This document shows positions 18,660 to 26,752 of a stretch of 64,000 nt of DNA, one piece after another. The position numbers were made by a program, and so were the translations under genes. Numbering within the stretch: position 1 is the stretch's first letter; each line of letters begins with the position of its first letter. This stretch comes from CAUZFZ01 sp963579025 (GTDB lineage: Bacteria > Planctomycetota > Planctomycetia > Planctomycetales > Planctomycetaceae), in the NCBI GenBank assembly GCA_963579025.1, contig CAUZFZ010000031.1, positions 1 through 64,000 on the forward strand, in the 5' to 3' direction. Under the pieces are notes generated by a model, which worked only from the letters and a program-made list of their open reading frames with translations, was not told the DNA's origin and searched no databases.

Positions 18660-20786
18660 ATGGCGAAGAAATACATCTCTCTCGCGGACGCTTCCGGGAT
18701 CCTTGGCATCTCCGAGGATCAGCTCAAACAGTTCCGCGCCAAGGGCGACATTCGCGGCTTCGCGGATCGCGGCAACTGGAAGTTCCGGCAGGAAGACGTC
18801 GAGGAGTTCGGCCGCTCCAGGCAGGTCGATTCCGGCGCTGATCTGCCTCTGCTGGACGATCCTGGTGGCAATGCACTGTCGGACGATGACGCGATTGCTG
18901 AACAGCCGACGATTATCCGTAAGGGTGACGATAACGTCCTTGTCGACTCGTCGCTCGAACTGGAGGATCCGGCGTCTGACAGTGGCGTACGGATGGTGCT
19001 GGACGAAAACATTACCGGGCAAACCGATGGCTCCGATGCGGAAATCGCACTGTCGTTCGGTGACTCCGACAAGGAACTGGTGCTGGAAGGTTCCAGCGGC
19101 GACCTGAGTGACGAGGGATTAAGTAAGGAGATTCCGCTGTCGTTTGGTGACTCAAGTCACGAATTCGGAATTGAGCTGGGCTCGGACGACTCGGAGAGCA
19201 TCGAAGTCCCCCTGCTGGGAGACTCGGACAGTGATGTGCGACTGGCAGACTCAGACAGTGATGTACGACTGGCCGACTCGGACAGTGACATCACACTGTC
19301 GGATTCAGACAGCGATGTGCAGCTGAGCGATTCAGACAGTGATGTTCAGTTGGCAGACGATGGTTCGACCAGTCCTCAGCTCCATGAAACCGAGGGCATG
19401 ATTGAGTTGCCGGCGTCGGACAGCGACGTGCGATTGACGCCGGCAGGCGATGGCGACGACGGCAGCGAGATTCTGCTGACCGGTCAGGATTCCGACAGCG
19501 ACGTCAGGCTGCTGGGTGAGACCGCACCGATGGTGCTCGGGGCCAGCAGTGACAGCGACGTGAGGCTGATCAAGCCAGACTCGGATAGTGACGTGCGATT
19601 GCTGGTTTCAGATTCCGATAGTGATGTGCGCCTGCTGGCTGGCGACTCGCCCCAGCCGGGAAGTGACAGTGACGTGTCCGTTGCGGGAACGCAGGACGCG
19701 ATTCAGCTCCCGGATGAGTACGACGAAGGCGAGAGCATTCTGGATATCGATGACGACAGTGGTCTGGCTCTGGCAGCGGACAGCGGCATCGCACTGTCCT
19801 CCGACAGCGGCATCATCCTGGAAACGTCGGCAGACAGTGGTATCTCACTTGATGCCGCAATGGACAGCGGAATTTCGCTCGACGCGGCCGACGACAGCGG
19901 CATCGCTCTGGACATCGACACGGACAGCGACATCTCGCTGGCTATGGACGTCGACGATGACGAATCGATGACGCTCGACACCGATAGCGGCATTTCGCTT
20001 GACGCGGACAGCGGCCTGACGCTCGATGCCGGCGACAGTGGCATTTCACTTGATGCTGGCGGTGACAGCGGAATCTCGCTCGACGCTGGCGACAGTGGCA
20101 TTTCACTTGATGCTGGCGGTGACAGTGATATTTCGCTCGACGTGGACGGGCTGGAAGCGACGGCTCCGGCCATGCAGCTTCCGGGGGGCGACAATTCCGA
20201 TAATTCGACGGCCGATACGTTAATTCAGATGCCTTCGTTCGGTGATGATGATGACGACGACGACGAGAGTGACTTTGAACTTGGCGCGCTTGAGGGCGAA
20301 AGCAGTTCAGACACGAGCGTTCTGTTATTCGACGATGAAGACGACGCGGACGACCGAGCGGCCACGCTGATCAAGAAGAGTTCGGACGACGACGAGGAAA
20401 CCTTCGACCTCGACGCCGAAGAAGGGTTCGACGAGGAATTCGAGGACGACGAAGACGACCTGCTGGGCGAAGACGACGAAATCGAAGACTTCGACGAGGA
20501 CGATTTCGACGACGAAGAGTTCATGGCGGATGAGGATGATTTCGACGAGAGCTTTTCGACCGGCGAGAGCCAAGCCGAATTCGTCGGGCAGTCCGGAGTG
20601 CAGGGTGGGGCCGTCATGGTCGCGGAGCAGGATTGGGGCGGACTGACATTCGCTGCGGTTCTGGTTGCGTCGGTCGCCATGCTCGTTTGCGGCGGAGTCA
20701 TGTTCGATCTGGTCCGCTACATCTGGCAATCGGGCGATCCCGGTGTTGTGGCGGGGCCGATGATAGACATGGTCGGCATCAAATAG
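18660..20786 (+). CDS. HTH protein with Ser-Asp repeats and C-terminal membrane anchor
   Basis: A 708-residue very acidic protein. Residues 1-52 are an excisionase/MerR-like HTH (ISLADASGILGISEDQLKQF, then GNWKFRQEDVEEF). Residues about 186-340 hold 11 copies of a SDSDVRL-type motif, five of them in perfect tandem with a 9-residue period; about 365-495 hold 13 copies of a DSGISL-type motif; 525-635 is an Asp/Glu-rich tract; one membrane helix (LTFAAVLVASVAMLVCGGV) lies near residue 665. The repeat DNA itself is duplicated (38 bp at 20031-20068 and 20088-20125), so copy number is probably still changing. This fits a planctomycete-specific family of unknown role. ATG at 18660 chosen over the TTG at 18651. 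Confidence 0.8.
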   Translation: MAKKYISLADASGILGISEDQLKQFRAKGDIRGFADRGNWKFRQEDVEEFGRSRQVDSGADLPLLDDPGGNALSDDDAIAEQPTIIRKGDDNVLVDSSLELEDPASDSGVRMVLDENITGQTDGSDAEIALSFGDSDKELVLEGSSGDLSDEGLSKEIPLSFGDSSHEFGIELGSDDSESIEVPLLGDSDSDVRLADSDSDVRLADSDSDITLSDSDSDVQLSDSDSDVQLADDGSTSPQLHETEGMIELPASDSDVRLTPAGDGDDGSEILLTGQDSDSDVRLLGETAPMVLGASSDSDVRLIKPDSDSDVRLLVSDSDSDVRLLAGDSPQPGSDSDVSVAGTQDAIQLPDEYDEGESILDIDDDSGLALAADSGIALSSDSGIILETSADSGISLDAAMDSGISLDAADDSGIALDIDTDSDISLAMDVDDDESMTLDTDSGISLDADSGLTLDAGDSGISLDAGGDSGISLDAGDSGISLDAGGDSDISLDVDGLEATAPAMQLPGGDNSDNSTADTLIQMPSFGDDDDDDDESDFELGALEGESSSDTSVLLFDDEDDADDRAATLIKKSSDDDEETFDLDAEEGFDEEFEDDEDDLLGEDDEIEDFDEDDFDDEEFMADEDDFDESFSTGESQAEFVGQSGVQGGAVMVAEQDWGGLTFAAVLVASVAMLVCGGVMFDLVRYIWQSGDPGVVAGPMIDMVGIK

Positions 20787-20845
20787 TCAGACCACGGTCG
20801 GATGACCTGTTTGTAAAACCAGGCGAGTCGAACGGAGTCGACAGG

Positions 20846-21592
20846 TTGGACGCAGAAAAGACCGAAGCGGTCGTGATCCGGATGGCGGACTGGAGCAACA
20901 CCAGTCGGGTGGTCACGTTCTTTACCCGCGATTTCGGCAAAATCGGGACTGTGGCGAAGGGCGGAAAACGCCTGAAAGGGCCATTCGACTCTGCTCTTGA
21001 CCTGCTTTCCGCGTCTCGAATAGTTTTCCTGCGCAAGTCAAGTCAGGCTCTCGATATTCTCACAGAAGCCGCGTTAATCGATCGTTTTCGGCCCGCTCCA
21101 GATTCGATCAGCAGCTTCTATGCGGGATGTTACATCGCCGAACTGCTTGCTGGTCTGACCGAGGACTACGATCCGCATCCAGAGCTGTACGACACGGCCC
21201 GCTGGGCTCTGGGACGGTTCGCTGCGGGTGCGGACGTGCCGCTCTCGCTGGCTCGATTTGAGCTGGTTGCGTTGCGGGAAATTGGTCAGCTTCCGATGTT
21301 TGATGTGTGTATTCACTGTGCCGAACCGCTCGCGGTTGGGAGCAGTAACGTGTTCCATGTTTCTCAAGGCGGGCTTCTGTGTGCCGCCTGTCAGAAACAG
21401 GAGTATTCGACTCAACAGATTCAGGCCGGTACAGCAGCATTGATGGTACGACTGTCCGGCAGCACAGATGAAATGGCAACACGGTTGACCGCCTCAGTGC
21501 AGCAGCTTCGAGAAATGCGGCGTTTCCTGACAGCTTCACTTTCCGGAACTCTCGGAAGACAGCCGAAATCGCTGCGGTTTCTTCAGTTTTGA
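20846..21592 (+). CDS. recO: DNA repair protein RecO
   Basis: A 248-residue protein with the RecO layout: an N-terminal OB fold (EAVVIRMADWSNTSRVVTFFTRDFGKIGTVAKGGKR), a helical middle with YIAELLAGLTEDYDPHPELYD, and a zinc site of two CxxC pairs (VCIHCAEP and LLCAACQ). RecO helps RecR load RecA on SSB-coated DNA in recombinational gap repair. No ATG stands at the right place; the TTG at 20846 lies 8 bases after GGAG and begins exactly at the OB fold. Upstream residues in the longer frame look random. It is single, unlinked to recR here. Confidence 0.9.
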   Translation: MDAEKTEAVVIRMADWSNTSRVVTFFTRDFGKIGTVAKGGKRLKGPFDSALDLLSASRIVFLRKSSQALDILTEAALIDRFRPAPDSISSFYAGCYIAELLAGLTEDYDPHPELYDTARWALGRFAAGADVPLSLARFELVALREIGQLPMFDVCIHCAEPLAVGSSNVFHVSQGGLLCAACQKQEYSTQQIQAGTAALMVRLSGSTDEMATRLTASVQQLREMRRFLTASLSGTLGRQPKSLRFLQF

Positions 21593-21703
21593 AGGTGCTA
21601 AAAGTCGACATAGGCAGAACACCACAACACGTCCCCTCCCTCACTTCTCGACGTCTGCCTCTCCTCTCCCCACTCTTCACATCTACGACAGGCGGGTTCA
21701 CGG

Positions 21704-23065
21704 ATGACCGCTTCCACAAGTAAATCCCGATTGGGACGGGCTACCCCTGTGCCTCAGTCGGTGTTGGTATTGTGCTCGCTGAGTGCCCTGCTTACCGGTT
21801 GCGAAACACTGCAACTCAGCTCATTCCTGCCGCCGCCGCCCAGTGAATGGGCGAAGAGCATAGATGGGTCTCGTCTGGCCGGGGCACGCGCCGGCATTGG
21901 TGACGTAATCGGTCCGCTGCAACGAACCGCACTCGCACAAAGCCGGGATCTGGATAGCGAAGCCGCTCGCGAAATTCTGCAGGACGCTCAACGCCTGTAC
22001 GAAAACAGCGACTATGCAGGAGCAGAAACGGCTTTCAAGAAAATCGCTGACGGCCGCGATCCACGCAGATTCAAACTTTTCGCGCGTACGAAGAGTGACG
22101 AAACACGCCTTGAGTACGACCCGATCCGTGAGGAAGCCGTCTTCTACGTCGCGGAATGCCAGTACATGCAAAGTGAGTTTCCGAAGGCGGATGACACCTA
22201 CAAGTCTCTGATCAAAGACTACCCGTCGAGCCGCTATCTCGATGAGTCAAGTCGGCGTCTGTTCGAGATCGCGAAGGTCTGGTTGGGCGTCGATGACTTT
22301 GTCACCAGCGATGAGATTCGCACAGTGAGTCTCGAAGAGGACAACGGCAGCATCCCGTTGTCCAACCAGGAACCTCCGAAGCGACGGTTTCTACCAAACT
22401 TCACTGACAAGTCCCGACCGACCTTTGATGCAGCCGGACAGGCACTGTCTTCGCTGCGTGCAATCTGGATCAATGATCCATCCGGCCCGCTGGCCGACGA
22501 CGCCATCATGCTGGCCGCGACGCATAACCTCAGACGCCAGAACTATCGCGAGGCGGCGCGATTGATGAAGCTGATTCGCGAACAGTTCCCCAAGAGCCCG
22601 CATTTGCAAAACGCGTTTGTCATTGGCTCGCACGTTGAACTGATGTCCTACCAGGGCTCCAGGTACGACGAGCAGCGACTGGAACAGGCGTTGGAACTGA
22701 AAGAGAATGCCTTGCGACTGTTCCCCGATGCCCCGGAAGCGGACCGCATGCGTCGCGAGCTGAAGGAACTGTATAACGCTCGCGCCGAACGCGAATGGGA
22801 ACTCGCGCTGTTCTACGAAAAGAAGAATAAGCCACAGGCGGTGGCCGTCTATTGCCGTGAACTGCTGCGACAGTTTCCAGATTCCAAATACGCGCCAGCG
22901 GCGCGTCAGAAACTTTCGGAACTTCAGGGAGAGGAATTCGAATTCGACGCAACTCAGCAGGAACCGGACGCGCCGATTCAGCCCTTCCAGAGTGTTCCGA
23001 ACGTACCCGATGGACCGGTATTCGAATCCGGTGGCCCGATCTACGACGACAGTCCACAAGGCTGA
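21704..23065 (+). CDS. TPR lipoprotein, BamD-like
   Basis: A 453-residue lipoprotein: hydrophobic signal (VLVLCSLSALLTGC) with lipobox LTGC at about residue 33. The mature protein contains tetratricopeptide-type repeats: an early block (ILQDAQRLYENSDYAGAETAFKKI, VFYVAECQYMQSEFPKADDTYKSLIKDYPSS) and a late block (AREWELALFYEKK..PQAVAVYCRELLRQFPDSKYAPAARQKL). This resembles BamD/YfiO, which supports outer-membrane protein assembly, but it is much longer and the middle differs, so BamD-like is the safe label. It precedes an LptE-like gene by 14 bp, an envelope-biogenesis pair. Confidence 0.75.
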   Translation: MTASTSKSRLGRATPVPQSVLVLCSLSALLTGCETLQLSSFLPPPPSEWAKSIDGSRLAGARAGIGDVIGPLQRTALAQSRDLDSEAAREILQDAQRLYENSDYAGAETAFKKIADGRDPRRFKLFARTKSDETRLEYDPIREEAVFYVAECQYMQSEFPKADDTYKSLIKDYPSSRYLDESSRRLFEIAKVWLGVDDFVTSDEIRTVSLEEDNGSIPLSNQEPPKRRFLPNFTDKSRPTFDAAGQALSSLRAIWINDPSGPLADDAIMLAATHNLRRQNYREAARLMKLIREQFPKSPHLQNAFVIGSHVELMSYQGSRYDEQRLEQALELKENALRLFPDAPEADRMRRELKELYNARAEREWELALFYEKKNKPQAVAVYCRELLRQFPDSKYAPAARQKLSELQGEEFEFDATQQEPDAPIQPFQSVPNVPDGPVFESGGPIYDDSPQG

Positions 23066-23079
23066 CACGAAGGCAACTG

Positions 23080-23622
23080 GTGCACGACGAACAGAATCAC
23101 GAACGACGCTGCCACGTCTCGCCTGGAGTCCTTGCGCTGGTATTGGTCGCGCTATCCGGCTGCGGATATATGATCGGCCCGGGTGGCGATCCACAAATCA
23201 CGACTGTCGAAGTTCCCGTGTTCGGAAACGAGACCTTTCGCCGTGGGATCGAGCTGCAACTGACAGAGTCGGTGCAGAAGGAAATCCAGAAACGGTCGTT
23301 TGTCCGCATCGCAAAGGGCGCCGAGGCACAGACGCGACTGACGGGAACGATCAAACAGATCCGAAAAACTCCGATTGGTCGGACTGCGTTTTCTGACTCT
23401 CGAGAGCTGGAACTCTCGATACTGGTTGAGGTCACCTGGGAGAACCTGAGTACGGGCGAAGTCATCAGCGAGTACTCGGTACCACTCGATCGTGCTACGA
23501 CGTCGCTGTTCACAAGTTCGAACTTCGCGCCGGAAGTCGGCCACTCGCTTGCCACGGCTGTGCATGCCAATGTTCAGCAGGCGGCGACGCAGATCGTCGA
23601 CATGATGGACGCGCCCTGGTGA
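23080..23622 (+). CDS. LptE-like lipoprotein
   Basis: A 180-residue protein starting with GTG at 23080 behind GAAGG. The signal VLALVLVALSGCGY carries a lipobox (LSGC) followed by GY, as in LptE proteins. The mature part has the LptE-like flow TTVEVPVFGNETFRRGIELQLTESVQKEI, LTGTIKQIRKTPI, ILVEVTWENLSTGEVI. LptE plugs LptD and helps place lipopolysaccharide in the outer leaflet of the outer membrane. Identification is by pattern only, since the family is weakly conserved. It ends 8 bp before a convergent GNAT gene. Confidence 0.75.
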   Translation: MHDEQNHERRCHVSPGVLALVLVALSGCGYMIGPGGDPQITTVEVPVFGNETFRRGIELQLTESVQKEIQKRSFVRIAKGAEAQTRLTGTIKQIRKTPIGRTAFSDSRELELSILVEVTWENLSTGEVISEYSVPLDRATTSLFTSSNFAPEVGHSLATAVHANVQQAATQIVDMMDAPW

Positions 23623-23630
23623 CCTGACAG

Positions 23631-24566
23631 TCAGTGTTGATCAGAGTTCCGCACGGGCAGTCGAGCGTGAACCAGACGCTGCTCAAACGGCGTGAATTTG
23701 AGCCCCTTGTACAGAGCGATTGCCGGGTCATTTCGCTCGTCCACTGCGAGGACGACTTCGGGTGATCTGGCCTGCTGTGCACGACGCAGGCCCTCCAGTA
23801 ACAGCAACCGGCCAAGGCCGCGGCCACGCATTTCGGGAACCAGACCAAGGTACACAACTTCCCAGACCTGGTCGTCCGGATGTTCCGTCAGCAGCAGCAG
23901 ACCCGCATCGACGTCACCATGGGCCAGCAGCAACCAGCGGGACGGGTCGAAGACTCCGGACCGCCGGTGCCCCAGCAATGACTGTTCTCCATTCCGGCAG
24001 CCATTCAGTTCCGGACAATCGAGTGTTCCCACGTATGTCCGCTCAATCGTACGGGCGAATCGTCCCCGTTCGGATTCAGAATCGAGCGAGATCAATTTGC
24101 AGTCGGGAGGCAGCCCCGTCGACGGAACGGGGATGTCCAGCGAACGATGCAGGAACAACAGGCTGGTCAGTTGCGGGAACCCATTGTCCGTTAATTCGAG
24201 GGACGTTTCCTCTTCGGTTGATTCCAGCAGACTCTGCGCGATCCATGCTCCCGACTCGTCGACAGCACGGACCGCTGCCGCATAAAGCTCGCGGCGCATG
24301 CGAGTCGCGTCATAGGGTGAAATTCGGAAATCGGTTTCAGCCGGCCAGACGTAGATGGTCCCATCGTCCTGGGCAACAAGCAGCAGCACTCCCACCACGC
24401 GACCGGCATCAAGAATCACTCGACTTTCGTCGATGCTCAGGTCGCCGCATCTATGCGATTCGAGCAACTCCTCGACCTGCGCCAGTCGTTCGTCGGACGG
24501 CAGTCCCTGGAACTGCAGCGACACCGCCTCGGAAAGTGTCGCACCAGCTCGAACGACATCGATCAT
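23631..24566 (-). CDS. GNAT acetyltransferase with two GNAT-like halves
   Basis: A protein of 311 residues. The C-terminal domain has the acetyl-CoA-binding motif LVPEMRGRGLGRLLLLEGL and the ending NDPAIALYKGLKFTPFEQRL of the GNAT fold; the N-terminal half (VGVLLLVAQDDGTIYVWP) looks like a degenerate GNAT fold, as in mycothiol-synthase-like proteins. The substrate is unknown. I chose ATG at 24566 because it overlaps the FmdB-like stop codon as ATGA, indicating coupling; an ATG at 24596 would add 10 residues inside the upstream gene. Confidence 0.8.
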   Translation of the reverse strand: MIDVVRAGATLSEAVSLQFQGLPSDERLAQVEELLESHRCGDLSIDESRVILDAGRVVGVLLLVAQDDGTIYVWPAETDFRISPYDATRMRRELYAAAVRAVDESGAWIAQSLLESTEEETSLELTDNGFPQLTSLLFLHRSLDIPVPSTGLPPDCKLISLDSESERGRFARTIERTYVGTLDCPELNGCRNGEQSLLGHRRSGVFDPSRWLLLAHGDVDAGLLLLTEHPDDQVWEVVYLGLVPEMRGRGLGRLLLLEGLRRAQQARSPEVVLAVDERNDPAIALYKGLKFTPFEQRLVHARLPVRNSDQH

Positions 24567-24790
24567 TGTGGCAGCCGGCAACAGTTCGGGCTGCATGGGC
24601 CGGTGGCAGGAGGCGGACAGTCAGAAGCCAGAGGCAGCGATGAACCTCTCACGATCGGCGCTGCCGGCGCACTGATGAGTCGATCGACATGGCATTGCCC
24701 GCACACAGGACAGGCAGGAGATTCGCTACCTCGGATCAGCAGCTCAAACTCAACGTCGCACCCTTCACAGTGGTATTCAAACAGCGGCAT
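24563..24790 (-). CDS. FmdB-family zinc ribbon protein
   Basis: A 75-residue protein starting MPLFEYHCEGCDVEFELLI with CxxC pairs CEGC and CPVC and the following CHVDRLISAP, the standard FmdB/CxxC_CxxC_SSSS pattern. The tail adds four further Cys (DCPPP, GPCSPNCC), which could bind another metal ion. The family is a putative regulatory or metal-binding protein without a settled function. It overlaps the GNAT gene by 4 bp and is probably the promoter-proximal gene of this pair. Confidence 0.85.
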   Translation of the reverse strand: MPLFEYHCEGCDVEFELLIRGSESPACPVCGQCHVDRLISAPAAPIVRGSSLPLASDCPPPATGPCSPNCCRLPQ

Positions 24791-24805
24791 CGCTCGTCCC
24801 TTTCA

Positions 24806-24822
24806 CGTCACGAGGCGTGACG
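24806..24822. promoter_or_regulatory. Perfect palindrome upstream of the FmdB-like gene
   Basis: CGTCACG (24806-24812) and CGTGACG (24816-24822) form a 7-bp inverted repeat with a 3-base centre, 16 bp before the start of the FmdB-like gene. The place and symmetry suit an operator, though a leader hairpin is equally possible. Confidence 0.4.
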
Positions 24823-24974
24823 ACTGGAAATCTATGATGGGCGTCTGGCTGCTGTATGCACATCTCTTCCTGCCACCCGGCTAATGAGCAGTTGTCCGCG
24901 CTGAACTCAGGCGAACAGACAGGCCACAATTATAGCGATGCAGGATCGGACGACTGCAATCCACTGGCCAATGC

Positions 24975-25511
24975 TCAATAGCCGGAGACTCCGCGAACGC
25001 GGCGCGTCGGCAAAGGACGATGATTCGCCGCGTTTTCGCGCTGAACAGGCTCCAGAACTCGCCAGGACTGATCGGCGTAGACCGGAACATACTCACCCTT
25101 GAGCAACATCGCGGGAGAAGAAACCGGCTCGTCATAAACAGTGCTCACGGGAATGGCCATCGCCCCTGTCGCAGGCCACGAGAAGCGGGCCAGTTCTGGC
25201 AACACAGCGACGAATAACACACACGCAGCAGCCACGATCAGACCAATCGATGAGACTCGCCGACGGGGACCTTGCGCAGTTTCCATAATCTCCACGCTGG
25301 CACGAACGTCCGGCCAAATGCTCTCACGGTCACGACAAACCGGGTTGCCGTTACACGCAACCAGGACGTCCACGCTTGCGAGCAGCTCCTGATGATGCGC
25401 TTCGCAATCGGCGCAGCCTCGAAGATGAGCCGTTAACTCGGCAGCTTCCGTCTGATTCAGATCATCACCGACCAGCAGCGCGGTTTGCCTACGGGCAGTC
25501 CTACAGTTCAT
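24975..25511 (-). CDS. Anti-sigma factor with zinc-binding N-terminus
   Basis: A 178-residue protein beginning MNCRTARRQTALLVGDDL, with the ZAS signature HxxxCxxC (His29, Cys33, Cys36) in HLRGCADCEAHH, a single membrane helix near residues 90-110 (IGLIVAAACVLFVAVLPELA) and a periplasmic tail. ZAS anti-sigma factors hold their ECF sigma factor at the membrane until a signal triggers release. The ATG at 25511 overlaps the end of the sigma gene by 11 bp, as expected for a cognate pair with matched dosage. The sensed signal cannot be told from the sequence. Confidence 0.85.
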   Translation of the reverse strand: MNCRTARRQTALLVGDDLNQTEAAELTAHLRGCADCEAHHQELLASVDVLVACNGNPVCRDRESIWPDVRASVEIMETAQGPRRRVSSIGLIVAAACVLFVAVLPELARFSWPATGAMAIPVSTVYDEPVSSPAMLLKGEYVPVYADQSWRVLEPVQRENAANHRPLPTRRVRGVSGY

Positions 25512-26184
25512 TGGCTTCAACCTTAGGCTCACTGATTACGGCGGCATCCTGATTCTGTCGGGCTGCCCACAGCTTTTGAAACTTTGACCGAGCTTCGGCC
25601 AGTCGCCACCGGATGGTGGCTTCCTTGCGGTCCAGAATAGCCGCGATTTCTGACGTGGAGAAATTCTCCAGGTCCCGGAGTACGAGCACTGTGCGGTATT
25701 TCTCCGGAACTTTTTTCAGGACGGCCCGGACTTCCTGACTCAGGTCCAGGTCAGTCCGTGGGTCGGGCACCGCCGGTTCGAGTGAACGCGATTCTTCTTC
25801 TCTACGTTGGCTGAACTGAGTCCATCGAATCCGTCTTTGAGTTTTCCTCAGATGATCCAAAGTCAGATTGACTCCAATCTGAAACAGCCACGGACCAAAT
25901 CGGCGGGATGGATCGAACAGCTCAAGCCGACGGTAAACGCGCAGAAAGACATCCTGGGCGAGATCCTCAATCGTGTCCTGATCCACAATGAACCGAGAAA
26001 TGACACGCACCAGGCGGCCTTCGTACCGATGCACGAGTTCGCCGAACGCGTCCTGATTGCCATCTCGGGCAAGTTCGACGAGCCGGGAGTCGCTGAACCC
26101 CTGGAAATCGCGCTCGTCGGGAGCAGGATCAACAGACGCGACCCGATTCGCTTTGCTGGCTGCGATTGTTGTTGTGGTTGACAT
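25501..26184 (-). CDS. ECF-type RNA polymerase sigma factor
   Basis: A 227-residue sigma-70 family protein of RpoE type. Region 2 is seen in LVELARDGNQDAFGELVHRYEGRLV, EDLAQDVFLRVYRRL and GPWLFQIGVNLTLDHLRK; region 4 in VLKKVPEKYRTVLVLRDLENFSTSEIAAILDRKEATIRWRLAEARSKF. The N-terminal tail (about 30 residues) is longer than usual. I take the ATG at 26184, preceded by GCGGA; the open frame extends 160 residues further upstream without family resemblance. It overlaps its anti-sigma gene downstream and likely recruits polymerase to a stress regulon including itself. Confidence 0.9.
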   Translation of the reverse strand: MSTTTTIAASKANRVASVDPAPDERDFQGFSDSRLVELARDGNQDAFGELVHRYEGRLVRVISRFIVDQDTIEDLAQDVFLRVYRRLELFDPSRRFGPWLFQIGVNLTLDHLRKTQRRIRWTQFSQRREEESRSLEPAVPDPRTDLDLSQEVRAVLKKVPEKYRTVLVLRDLENFSTSEIAAILDRKEATIRWRLAEARSKFQKLWAARQNQDAAVISEPKVEANEL

Positions 26185-26752
26185 AATTCCGCATCCCTGA
26201 TTCTGAGCAGTGCGGGTGCTACGTCCGGATGTTTCCAACTGTTGGAAACTTCTCGCGATTCCTGCAGCGCCTGCCGCGTGCACCTGAAACCCGACTGCTG
26301 CCGCGATGGCAGCAGATACCGGCTCGGTTAACGAGACGCAACAACCGGACCATTGACACTCGCGTTCCTGAGTCCAATGTTCCATTTCGTTAACGCGAAC
26401 CGACCGCAAGCTCCGCCACCAATGCCGCTCAGCCGTCAGCACGCGATCACAACCTGTTTGCACCGAGTATGTTATAGCTCCGCCACAAACTGTACCGGTA
26501 GGTTCGCTCTTTTTGGGTGTTTCCGTATTTTTCTCCCGAACCCGCCGCATCTGGCTTGCCATGGCGTACGTCAGACGTTGAAAGAACTGCAATGCCCCCA
26601 TCTTTGGTATTGAGGCAATGCAACTCGCAACGAATCGGCGACGGCCTGCACCGACGAGTCCGGTGAACTGGCTAAGCATCGGACTGCGATGCTAACTGCG
26701 GCGCCCTCTGAACTTGTCGGAATCAGTCCCTCGAAAACGATTGCGTGCGTGT
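26185..26752. promoter_or_regulatory. Upstream region of the ECF sigma gene with two perfect inverted repeats
   Basis: This 570-bp gap without a convincing gene contains GTTTCCAA/TTGGAAAC (26231-26249, centre CTG) and CTGCTGCC/GGCAGCAG (26295-26315, centre GCGAT), 47 and 111 bp before the sigma start. Both are perfect 8-bp inverted repeats and are candidates for operators or leader hairpins. The remaining part up to the HDOD-GGDEF stop shows nothing I recognise. Confidence 0.4.

Noticed and set aside
19200..20150. CRISPR-like or minisatellite array
   Set aside because: The repeats are in frame and encode the SDSDVRL and DSGISL motifs of one protein; there are no unique spacers of constant length and no cas genes.
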